Assembly (NCBI RefSeq): GCF_039540515.1 | Contig: NZ_BAABFA010000019.1 | Span: 62,001 to 126,000, forward strand | Origin: Nemorincola caseinilytica | GTDB lineage: Bacteria > Bacteroidota > Bacteroidia > Chitinophagales > Chitinophagaceae | Reading direction: 5' to 3' | Length of the DNA stretch: 64,000 nt | In this document: one piece after another, positions 1 through 6,825 of the stretch | How positions within the stretch are numbered: position 1 is the stretch's first letter | How the letters are laid out: each line of letters begins with the position of its first letter | Made by a program: the position numbers and the translations under genes | Notes under the pieces: generated by a model | Seen by the model: only the letters and a program-made list of their open reading frames with translations | Told to the model about the DNA's origin: nothing | Databases searched by the model: none

Positions 1-1113
1 CTTAGCTATTTGCTGAAAAAAGAATTTCGTCAGATTTTTCGCAACACTATGATCTTGCGGATGATTATAGCAATGCCACTAATACAACTTCTGGTAATGC
101 CATTGGCGGCGGATTTCGAAATTAAAAATATCAATATTTCAATCGTAGATCACGATCATAGCACATATTCTACTCGCCTCACGAATAAGATAATTGCATC
201 TGGTTACTTTAAACTTAACGACTACAGTAATTCCTTTGCCCAGTCATTTCGAGAATTTCAAAAGGATAATTCAGACCTAATTCTAGAGATACCAACAAAT
301 TTTGAAAATGATCTTATACGCCGAAACGCTAGCAATTTGTCCATTGCAGTAAACGCAATCAATGGAACCAAGGCTTCAGTAGGCAGTGCCTATTTAACCA
401 GAATAATTTCTAGCTATAATTCTGATATTAGGATGAGTTGGTTGCAATCCCAGCGGAACGCCGTTAGTCCCACAATAGAAGTGACTAATCTCAACTGGTA
501 TAATCCGTTTTTAAATTATCCGTTTTACATGGTACCGGGTATTTTAGTAATACTTGTGACGATGGTCGCATCATATATGTGTGCACTAAACATTGTTAAA
601 GAAAAGGAGGTAGGCACTATTGAACAAATAAATGTAACCCCTATAAAGAAGCATATTTTCATATTGGGTAAAATGATTCCTTTTTGGATAATAGGAAACA
701 TTGTCTTTTCCATTGGTTTATTTGGTATCGCAAGGTTTGTTTATCACATAGTTCCAATCGGATCAATCTTGCTGATGTATTTATTTCTATCGATTTATTT
801 GATAACACTTTTAGGAATTGGTCTGTTGATATCGACGTATTCAAGCACTCAACAACAAGCCATGAGCTTAGCGTTTTTCTGTATGATGATCTTCATGCTG
901 ATGAGCGGGCTTTTTACGTCTATTGATAGTATGCCAGCATGGGCACAGTCGATTGCTAAGGTAAATCCAGTAACATATTTTATCGACGTGATGCGAATGG
1001 TAGTATTAAAGGGAAGCGGTTTTACGGATATACTACCGCAACTAATTATCATTTCAATTATGGCTATGTTTTTCAACGCTTGGGCAATCCTGAACTATAA
1101 AAAAACATCGTAG
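1..1113 (+). CDS. ABC-2 type transporter permease (5' end cut by window)
   Basis: Inner-membrane permease of an ABC-2 exporter. The visible part begins with an amphipathic stretch and a first membrane segment (around residues 15-35). A long extracytoplasmic loop follows, then a C-terminal block of about five membrane helices with the family's VKEKEVGTIEQINVTP coupling-helix region. The frame is open to the window edge and the first possible start is only a TTG at position 10, so the true start most likely lies just upstream and a few residues are missing. The substrate cannot be read from the sequence. The ATPase partner would be expected upstream, outside the window. The gene is only 7 bases from the DUF2147 gene, so the two are probably co-transcribed. 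Confidence 0.88.
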   Translation, partial: LSYLLKKEFRQIFRNTMILRMIIAMPLIQLLVMPLAADFEIKNINISIVDHDHSTYSTRLTNKIIASGYFKLNDYSNSFAQSFREFQKDNSDLILEIPTNFENDLIRRNASNLSIAVNAINGTKASVGSAYLTRIISSYNSDIRMSWLQSQRNAVSPTIEVTNLNWYNPFLNYPFYMVPGILVILVTMVASYMCALNIVKEKEVGTIEQINVTPIKKHIFILGKMIPFWIIGNIVFSIGLFGIARFVYHIVPIGSILLMYLFLSIYLITLLGIGLLISTYSSTQQQAMSLAFFCMMIFMLMSGLFTSIDSMPAWAQSIAKVNPVTYFIDVMRMVVLKGSGFTDILPQLIIISIMAMFFNAWAILNYKKTS

Positions 1114-1120
1114 ATACGAT

Positions 1121-1495
1121 ATGAAGAAGATACTCATTTCTTTCGCTTTTCTGCTAATTTCTGTAGTGAATGCCATAGCGCAAAGTAGTGATGTTATTGT
1201 TGGAAATTGGTACAGTAAGGAACTCAGTGGGTCGACGATGCATGTTTACAGAACTAAAAGTGGAAAATGGGCCGCTCAATTAACAGCATCGGAAAAAAAA
1301 GAATGGATAGGCAAAATACTCTTTGATGACTGCACCTTTGACTCAAAAGACAATTGTTATAAAACGGTGCTCGCGCCACCTAACCAGCCCTTTAAGATAA
1401 ACACAAAAATCTACATAACGGAAGGTAGTTTGACAATGGTCGGGAAAAAATTATTCCTATCTAAAACATTTTATTGGATAAAATTAAACAACTAA
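1121..1495 (+). CDS. DUF2147-type secreted protein
   Basis: A 124-residue exported protein. The N-terminus is a clear signal peptide with probable cleavage after NAIA. The mature part resembles the DUF2147 family in its GNWYSKELSG opening and beta-rich layout, and includes a Cys pair around DDCTFDSKDNC. The family's function is unknown; members are small periplasmic proteins. It lies 7 bases after the ABC permease gene and 10 bases before the YceI gene, so it is probably part of that operon. Family assignment is moderately sure; the role is not known. Confidence 0.7.
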   Translation: MKKILISFAFLLISVVNAIAQSSDVIVGNWYSKELSGSTMHVYRTKSGKWAAQLTASEKKEWIGKILFDDCTFDSKDNCYKTVLAPPNQPFKINTKIYITEGSLTMVGKKLFLSKTFYWIKLNN

Positions 1496-1505
1496 ATATT
1501 AAATC

Positions 1506-2036
1506 ATGAAAAAGACAACATTGATGCTGGCAGTACTTGCCTTTTTAGTTTTGTGTTCTTATGTAATGCCGCAAGGCAGTGAATGGAAGTTGAAAGACGG
1601 CTACTCCATCAAATTCTCCAGTGATAATCCCTCTGGCGTTTTCAATTCAATGACAGGAGTTATTAATTTCGATGAGAATAATCTGTCGAAAGCAAAATTT
1701 GAAATTCAAATTGAGGCCGCATCTATCAATACAGGTAATGGGTTGAAAAATAAACATGCAAAAGGTGAGCGCTTTTTTGACGTAAAAAAATATCCCTATA
1801 TCTATTTCAGATCTACGTCAGTTACGAAAAGTGCGTCAGGTTATGTGCTAACCGGGAAATTGAAGATCAAGGAAACCGAAAAGGAAATTTCTATTCCCTT
1901 TACATTTAGGAATAACGTTTTCTCAGGTTCTTTTTCGGTTAATCGACTGGACTATGGTGTCGGCCCTGAGAGTGGCATGGCCGGCAAAGCATCAAAAATC
2001 TTATTGATCGACATATCAGTTCCCGTCACAAAATAA
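1506..2036 (+). CDS. YceI-family lipocalin-like protein
   Basis: A 176-residue secreted protein with an N-terminal signal peptide. The rest matches the YceI family: an early GVFNSMTGVINFDENN stretch, a central segment in which small-molecule deviation terms are framed by beta strands, and a C-terminal LLIDISVPV strand. Characterised YceI proteins form an extended lipocalin-like barrel that binds isoprenoid-type lipids in the periplasm. The specific ligand here is not known. The gene sits tightly between the DUF2147 gene and a small membrane-protein gene, which suggests an envelope-related operon. Confidence 0.85.
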   Translation: MKKTTLMLAVLAFLVLCSYVMPQGSEWKLKDGYSIKFSSDNPSGVFNSMTGVINFDENNLSKAKFEIQIEAASINTGNGLKNKHAKGERFFDVKKYPYIYFRSTSVTKSASGYVLTGKLKIKETEKEISIPFTFRNNVFSGSFSVNRLDYGVGPESGMAGKASKILLIDISVPVTK

Positions 2037-2040
2037 CTTT

Positions 2041-2454
2041 ATGAAACAAGCTTTTTACCAAGCGGTTCTTTGCTCCATTTTGGCAATGGCGGCTGCAGAC
2101 ATCTATAAGGTAATATATTGCTCCTCATTGTCTGTAGATTTCTCAGTTATAATAAACGAAAAGTCAATCGCCTTAGCATCATTAGTGGGATGTTTCATCA
2201 TCTCTTTTGGATATTTATTCTTTTCGAGGATTGCGAACAAAAATGTCGATGCCTGGTTTAACGTTATCTTACTCGTTTTAACGTTCGCATCGCTAGTTTC
2301 ATCTTTTGCTGTCACTCTACCATTATCAGTAGAAATGCCAGAACTATTTCCTGGCTTGTCAGTACCCATGCATTTCTTTCCTTGTCTGTTCTGGTTAGCT
2401 ACAAAATCTTCCTTTATGAATGGGAATGGTAAATACCGGCATACTTTAAGTTGA
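2041..2454 (+). CDS. Small integral membrane protein, four predicted helices
   Basis: A 137-residue hydrophobic protein with about four membrane helices (roughly residues 7-27, 42-63, 70-95 and 105-122). No family was recognised. It starts 4 bases after the YceI gene and is presumably co-transcribed with it. A membrane partner of the lipid-binding YceI protein is an inference from position only. Confidence 0.65.
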   Translation: MKQAFYQAVLCSILAMAAADIYKVIYCSSLSVDFSVIINEKSIALASLVGCFIISFGYLFFSRIANKNVDAWFNVILLVLTFASLVSSFAVTLPLSVEMPELFPGLSVPMHFFPCLFWLATKSSFMNGNGKYRHTLS

Positions 2455-2535
2455 GTAGCTGCGCAGCAAAACCAGAATAGCAAGATCAAATGCATTTAAA
2501 GATGTGATCATCTCAGATGAGAGAACTTCTATAAT

Positions 2536-3282
2536 ATGGATAAGCCAAAATTACGTAAAGAAGAGACGACCTTCTTATCGGGCCCTTTATCGCGCATGGC
2601 AGAGCTTCGATATTGCGCTGCTACGGTGATTCAATTTGTTAAGGGTTTCCGTGCTTTGCATTTTACTGGACCATGTGTAACTGTTTTTGGCTCCGCTCGT
2701 TTCGGCGAGACGAGTACGTATTATGGTAAAGCCAGAGACATTTCATTCAAACTCTCAAAGGCTGGGATGTCGATAATGACAGGTGGCGGCCCAGGGTTAA
2801 TGGAAGCCGCTAACCGAGGCGCAAGAGACGCAGGTGGCATCTCTCTCGGCTGCAACATTGCGTTACCTAACGAACAGCGCCCCAATTCTTATTTGGACAA
2901 ATATATCAACATCGAGTTTTTTTTCGTGAGAAAAGAACTACTCAGAAAATATTCCGTTGGATTTGTAGTGATGCCTGGAGGTTTTGGTACGCTTGATGAG
3001 TTCTTTGAGACGATAACCTTGATACAAACGAAGAAAATTAGGAAATTTCCAATCGCGCTTGTCGGAATAGATTATCATAAAAATCTAATCAGTCATATTA
3101 ATGGAATGGCCGAAAGTAATGCAATTAGTCAAGAGGATAAGGACCTTATAGTATTTACGGATTCAATTGATGAAGCGGTTAATCATATCCTAAAGTATGC
3201 AGATGAGAATCTTTCTAGGTATTATAAATACAAGCCAAACCCTCTACTAGGTGAAAACTCCGTACAGCTCAAAGCAAATTAA
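2536..3282 (+). CDS. LOG-family / TIGR00730 Rossmann-fold protein
   Basis: A 248-residue cytoplasmic protein of the LOG (lysine decarboxylase-like) family. The diagnostic motifs are present: a GGGPGLMEAANRGA nucleotide-binding loop near residues 78-91 and PGGFGTLDEFFE near 151-162. Characterised members are nucleoside 5'-monophosphate phosphoribohydrolases that release free base, including cytokinin-activating enzymes. The bacterial physiological substrate is usually uncertain. Its last 32 bases overlap the phospholipase gene, so the two are transcribed together. Confidence 0.9.
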   Translation: MDKPKLRKEETTFLSGPLSRMAELRYCAATVIQFVKGFRALHFTGPCVTVFGSARFGETSTYYGKARDISFKLSKAGMSIMTGGGPGLMEAANRGARDAGGISLGCNIALPNEQRPNSYLDKYINIEFFFVRKELLRKYSVGFVVMPGGFGTLDEFFETITLIQTKKIRKFPIALVGIDYHKNLISHINGMAESNAISQEDKDLIVFTDSIDEAVNHILKYADENLSRYYKYKPNPLLGENSVQLKAN

Positions 3283-4096
3283 TCTGCTACTTTTTATCTT
3301 GCTATTGTCATTAGTAGTGTGCCCTAACAAGGCGCAATCGCAGTTTGCAATGAAGAAGAGATTTTTTGATTCGCTTGTTGGACGCATGCCGTCGTTTTCA
3401 ATATACAACGACAATTATTTTGTACTGGGTGCTGAGACAGACAAAAAAATTACCTCAGCCACTTCAAATGCAAAATTTCAAATCAGTTTTAAGCAAAGGC
3501 TATTCAGCGGTAAGTTACCGCTAAACAGCATGCTTTTTATGACTTATACTCAAAAGTCGTTCTGGAATATTTTTGAAAAATCTAATCCATTTGCCGAATC
3601 CAATTACAATCCTACAATCGCATTCGGCGTGCCGACATTTTCAAAAAAAACTAGTAACCTAACAGGCCTATTAGTATTTGCAATTGAGCATGAGTCGAAC
3701 GGACGAGACTCCATCTTTTCTCGGAGCTGGAATCGGGTTGCTGCATCTTTCAGAACGAAGCTAAATGATGATCTCAACGTCGATATAAAGGTTTGGATTC
3801 CCTTTATGTATGAAGATAATCCACAGCTATTTCATTACATCGGATATGCAGAATTGGCATTTCACTATTCAATCATAAATGACAGACTCTCCATGGACCT
3901 TAATTGTCGCAAAGGCGATAAGGGATGGAATGGTAATTTGCAGTCTGCGATCAGTTACAGAATTTCAAAAAAGTCAAATCAGTTTTTATTTTTGCAATGG
4001 TTCTACGGAAATGCAGAAAGTCTTTTGTATTACAATAGTACAACTTCCGTATTAAGGGCGGGAGTAAACTTAAGGCCCTTAAATGTATTTTTCTAG
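3251..4096 (+). CDS. pldA: Outer-membrane phospholipase A
   Basis: A 281-residue outer-membrane beta-barrel lipase. It has an N-terminal signal segment (about residues 10-30) and the PldA signature HESNGRDSIFSRSWNR. The likely catalytic residues are His147, Ser149 and Asn161, and their spacing is the same as in the E. coli enzyme. The family hydrolyses acyl chains of phospholipids in the outer leaflet in a calcium-dependent way. The start is a GTG inside the end of the LOG-family gene, in another frame; no ATG gives a better signal peptide. A hairpin terminator follows about 95 bases after the stop. Confidence 0.9.
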   Translation: MKTPYSSKQINLLLFILLLSLVVCPNKAQSQFAMKKRFFDSLVGRMPSFSIYNDNYFVLGAETDKKITSATSNAKFQISFKQRLFSGKLPLNSMLFMTYTQKSFWNIFEKSNPFAESNYNPTIAFGVPTFSKKTSNLTGLLVFAIEHESNGRDSIFSRSWNRVAASFRTKLNDDLNVDIKVWIPFMYEDNPQLFHYIGYAELAFHYSIINDRLSMDLNCRKGDKGWNGNLQSAISYRISKKSNQFLFLQWFYGNAESLLYYNSTTSVLRAGVNLRPLNVFF

Positions 4097-4190
4097 ATAA
4101 CTACCTCATCAAACTGCTATCAAAGGCTCGATTCGTTTTCGGACGAAATAACTCATTATCTGTATAAATGCCGAAACTATAGATGCGTAT

Positions 4191-4232
4191 AAGCCCCCTT
4201 TTACGTGTTACGAAACTGAATGGGGCTTTTTG
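4191..4232 (+). terminator. Hairpin terminator after pldA
   Basis: AAGCCCC at 4191-4197 pairs with GGGGCTT at 4222-4228 and is followed by a short T run. It closes the operon that ends with the phospholipase gene, and lies upstream of the chosen start of the next gene. Confidence 0.7.
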
Positions 4233-4299
4233 TTGCTCTATGCTGTCAAAAAAAGTACTGCAAAAGTGTCGTCGGTTGTCATCCAAATCAATTAAAAGC

Positions 4300-4800
4300 A
4301 TGAGAACACTACTCATAATATTGATGACGACAGCATCAATCGCAGCATTTGGACAAAATTCAAAAACATTAAAAACTGCAACAATGAACCAGTCGCTTAT
4401 CGAACAAAATCGCAAAGTTGTCGACAATTTTTTTGTCGCGTTAGAAACACAAAAATTCGAAATACTCAAGGAAATTTTTGCGGAAGATGGGAAACAGCTA
4501 AATCCTTATTCGCCTACCGGGGTTCCGAAAAGTTTTGATGGCGCTAGCGGAGTTTACACGCAATACAGTGGGCTGACTGCAAACTTTGGGAACATGAGGT
4601 TCCCAAGACAGATATTTGCAACAGAAGATCCCAACTTTTTCTTTGTAAAATTTCGGGGTGAAATTGAAATTAAAAACGGTGGAAAATACGAAAATGACTA
4701 TATCGGAACCTTCAAATTGAAAAATGGTAAAATTGTTGAGTATACCGAGTATTTCAATCAGATCGTTATGGCTAAAGCGTTCGGAATCGAACTGAAGTAG
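4300..4800 (+). CDS. Secreted NTF2/SnoaL-like protein
   Basis: A 166-residue protein with a signal peptide (cleavage probably after FGQ) followed by an NTF2-like domain of about 130 residues. The conserved helix reads NRKVVDNFFVALETQKFEILKEIFAEDG, and beta strands follow with a KFRGEIEIKNGG segment. The fold forms a cone-shaped pocket used by many isomerases and by non-enzymatic binders; the ligand is unknown. The frame is open 39 codons further upstream, but that part overlaps the terminator at 4191-4232 and has no protein-like character, so the ATG at 4300 is preferred. Confidence 0.8.
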   Translation: MRTLLIILMTTASIAAFGQNSKTLKTATMNQSLIEQNRKVVDNFFVALETQKFEILKEIFAEDGKQLNPYSPTGVPKSFDGASGVYTQYSGLTANFGNMRFPRQIFATEDPNFFFVKFRGEIEIKNGGKYENDYIGTFKLKNGKIVEYTEYFNQIVMAKAFGIELK

Positions 4801-4841
4801 TAAAGATTTTAGCAATAGTTCGCTTTACCAGTAAAGAAAAG

Positions 4842-4873
4842 TAGGGTGTCTGTGCATACAGGCGCCCTATTTC
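4842..4873 (+). terminator. Hairpin terminator after the NTF2-like gene
   Basis: TAGGGTGTCTG (4842-4852) pairs with CAGGCGCCCTA (4859-4869), including two G-U pairs, and a T-rich stretch follows. It separates the AT-rich left block from the viral-like module. Confidence 0.6.
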
Positions 4874-5228
4874 TGTATTAATACAATCTACTTCTGAATA
4901 GCTTTGATTAGAAGGCAAAGCGAAGACAAATTACTTCGAAGAGCGTCCAACCATTATTTAAATGTCGGCAACTATTTTGCAACTTAAGTTGACTTGTTTT
5001 TGACTCGTCCGGTAACTCCTGAAATAGGGTTACACCGCTATTAAAACTGACAACAACTGTCACAAACGTGCCGAAACCTTACGTTTTGATACGTGTCGTT
5101 ACGTTTCATGCAGTTACCTGCTATTTCTTGCTATTTGTTTGCGTTACCTCTCATTACATGCGCTAAGTGGAAAGTAGCCCTTTGCGGCAATAGCATCTTT
5201 GTGTCGAAAAAAGTCAAAATCAGACCAT
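4874..5228. promoter_or_regulatory. Non-coding leader of the viral-like module with repeated GTTAC boxes
   Basis: This 355-base stretch has no convincing gene. It carries GTAAC at 5012-5016 facing GTTAC at 5029-5033, then GTTAC at 5098, 5113 and 5143. The last three are 15 and 30 bases apart, and the latter two read GTTACCT. A CATCTTTG at 5194-5201 resembles the Bacteroidota -7 element TAnnTTTG and lies 28 bases before the first module gene, but no good -33 box was found. The boxes could be operator or origin elements; this is inference. Confidence 0.4.
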
Positions 5229-5771
5229 ATGAATACAAAGATGAAAGAACTCATGCCGCCGAAAAAGAAGTTCGCACAAAGGAAACTGAATGTGTTCTAC
5301 CTGGGCAAGGTAGCATGGAACTTCGCACATGCCCTGCTATGGAGTGAGCAGAAATTCACTGATGAAGAGATCAGCAAAGCCAAAGAACATCTCATCACAC
5401 ATTTCAGGGAATCTACCCACCGCAGGAAAGCCCTCATTGCCTTTTGCGAGCGCATTATCCTGACCAAGAACTACCTCGCCTCGAAAGAGCAGAGCGTGTT
5501 GCCGTCACCAGCCATCTGGCTAAACCCCAAGTATCACCAAGGCTTCCCCGAAACAAAGGGTTGGCTTCAGGCGGTTGAAGAAACACGTAAGAACGTACCC
5601 GGACACCTTAAACATTATACGGTGCTGGCTAACCACTATTACCTGTACTGCCTGCACCCGTCAAAAGGCATACTTCAGCAATGCCACGACAAGCTTGTGG
5701 ACATGAACGCTAAGAGCCTGCTTCAATCTTTCTACACAACCATCTATCACTTCAACTACATCAACCAGTAA
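5229..5771 (+). CDS. Unknown helical protein, first gene of the viral-like module
   Basis: A 180-residue, basic, probably all-helical soluble protein with aromatic-rich segments near the C-terminus (for example HYYLYCLHPSK and FYTTIYHFNYINQ). No domain was recognised. A TTG ten codons upstream is also open, but the ATG at 5229 followed by a second ATG looks more natural. It lies 2 bases before the HTH gene, so the pair is probably an early control unit of the module. Confidence 0.75.
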   Translation: MNTKMKELMPPKKKFAQRKLNVFYLGKVAWNFAHALLWSEQKFTDEEISKAKEHLITHFRESTHRRKALIAFCERIILTKNYLASKEQSVLPSPAIWLNPKYHQGFPETKGWLQAVEETRKNVPGHLKHYTVLANHYYLYCLHPSKGILQQCHDKLVDMNAKSLLQSFYTTIYHFNYINQ

Positions 5772-5773
5772 TT

Positions 5774-6001
5774 ATGGACAAACACGTCAACGAGGCTAAC
5801 GGCGATATTACGTTCACCCTCAAGCCGCTGACCAGCCTGCAGCTTGCGGAGTTATACGGTATCAGCCTAAAGACCTTCTACAGATGGGTAGCCCCATTCA
5901 AAGCCGACATAGGCGATAAGCGTGGGAGATACTACACCAATGCGCAGGTAAAGATCATCCTGCAAAAGCTCGGAATGCCGTCCGAGACCATTACCGGATA
6001 A
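5774..6001 (+). CDS. Small helix-turn-helix DNA-binding protein
   Basis: A 75-residue protein. Residues 17-60 contain a MerR-like or resolvase-like HTH: LTSLQLAELYGISLKTFYRW, then a GRYYTNAQVKIILQKLG segment. This pattern is common in Bacteroidota prophage-type elements. It probably regulates the module. Two exact 14-base direct repeats lie directly after its stop codon and are candidate binding sites. DNA binding is inferred from family resemblance. Confidence 0.8.
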   Translation: MDKHVNEANGDITFTLKPLTSLQLAELYGISLKTFYRWVAPFKADIGDKRGRYYTNAQVKIILQKLGMPSETITG

Positions 6002-6011
6002 TGGAAGTTCA

Positions 6012-6045
6012 GGGATTGTGGTGGATATATGGGGATTGTGGTGGA
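6012..6045. repeat. Two direct repeats of GGGATTGTGGTGGA
   Basis: The 14-base unit occurs at 6012-6025 and 6032-6045, exactly 20 bases apart (about two helical turns). It sits between the HTH gene and the structural genes. Spacing and position fit an operator for a dimeric regulator, perhaps the product of the gene just upstream. Confidence 0.65.
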
Positions 6046-6051
6046 ACAACT

Positions 6052-6075
6052 GTCCTCTTTGGCCCAAACAAGGAC
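6052..6075 (+). promoter_or_regulatory. Imperfect inverted repeat before the structural genes
   Basis: GTCCTCTTTGG (6052-6062) faces CCAAACAAGGAC (6064-6075), a near palindrome with one bulge. It could be an attenuating hairpin or a second operator between the early HTH gene and the long downstream operon. There is no T run, so a simple terminator is less likely. Confidence 0.35.
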
Positions 6076-6124
6076 ACCACCCCTCCCCGGCAATGATACC
6101 TTTCATAAAAACAACTAAGAATTT

Positions 6125-6316
6125 ATGGTAAAGACAGATAGTGCGACAACGCATTTCAGCAACGTATTGCTTACAGGTACGATACTCCTCGCCAATGTAG
6201 ACGTAAATGGACTGCTGGATTATGGCCTCAAAGCCTTTTTGGGTGGTGCGGTCTGGCTCGGCTACAAGCTGACGGCTGAATATATCGAACGAAAGAGAAA
6301 ACAAAGGCAACAATGA
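6125..6316 (+). CDS. Small membrane protein
   Basis: A 63-residue protein with one or two hydrophobic stretches (about residues 13-24 and 31-47) and a strongly basic end (ERKRKQRQQ). It overlaps the next gene by 4 bases (ATGA), which shows translational coupling. The size and shape suit a phage minor membrane protein or holin; no family was recognised. Confidence 0.65.
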   Translation: MVKTDSATTHFSNVLLTGTILLANVDVNGLLDYGLKAFLGGAVWLGYKLTAEYIERKRKQRQQ

Positions 6317-6825
6317 GCGCAACAAAAGTTATCGCAGGAACAGCCATCGGAGCAGGGTTAATAGCAGGAGCCGTCTACTTCGCACGAATACGCAGAGCAG
6401 GAGTTCAATTGCAGGTGATACCCAATGCAAACATCCACCAGTTAAGCCTTGACGGGCTGACGATACGGGTAGACGCACTGCTGAAGAACCCTACCGGGGC
6501 GAGTTTCAAGATCAAGTACCCGTTCATAGAGATCACCCATAAAGATGTGCTTGCCGGAAGCTCACAGGTCGTCAACAAAGACATTAAGATACCTGCCTAC
6601 GGACAAGTGCTAATAAAGGACATGATGGTCAAGATACCCGTCCTCAGCTTTTTCTCGGTGATGTATGACGTGGTCAAGTCACTGCTCAATAACAAGTCGA
6701 TTGTTTTCAACGTAGGTGTCATCACAACCATAGACCTGGGCTGGTCACAGATACCCTTTGAACACAAACAAGACCTGACGTTAAAACACGAAAAGAATGG
6801 AAGCAAGAAAAGCGAGGACGATTAA
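6313..6825 (+). CDS. LEA14/WHy-like single-domain protein with membrane anchor
   Basis: A 170-residue protein with an N-terminal membrane segment (residues 5-25). The beta domain that follows resembles the LEA-2/WHy fold: NIHQLSLDGLTIRVDALLKNPTGASFKIKYPFIEI contains the typical NPT turn. WHy domains occur in desiccation proteins and in phage and pathogenesis proteins; none has a defined enzymatic activity. It overlaps the next gene by 29 bases. A membrane-embedded structural role in a particle is inference. Confidence 0.65.
   Translation: MSATKVIAGTAIGAGLIAGAVYFARIRRAGVQLQVIPNANIHQLSLDGLTIRVDALLKNPTGASFKIKYPFIEITHKDVLAGSSQVVNKDIKIPAYGQVLIKDMMVKIPVLSFFSVMYDVVKSLLNNKSIVFNVGVITTIDLGWSQIPFEHKQDLTLKHEKNGSKKSEDD

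Noticed and set aside
4800..5228. Integration site or tRNA at the left edge of the viral-like module
   Set aside because: No tRNA, integrase or repeat matching the right edge was found by eye; a computed repeat search would be needed.
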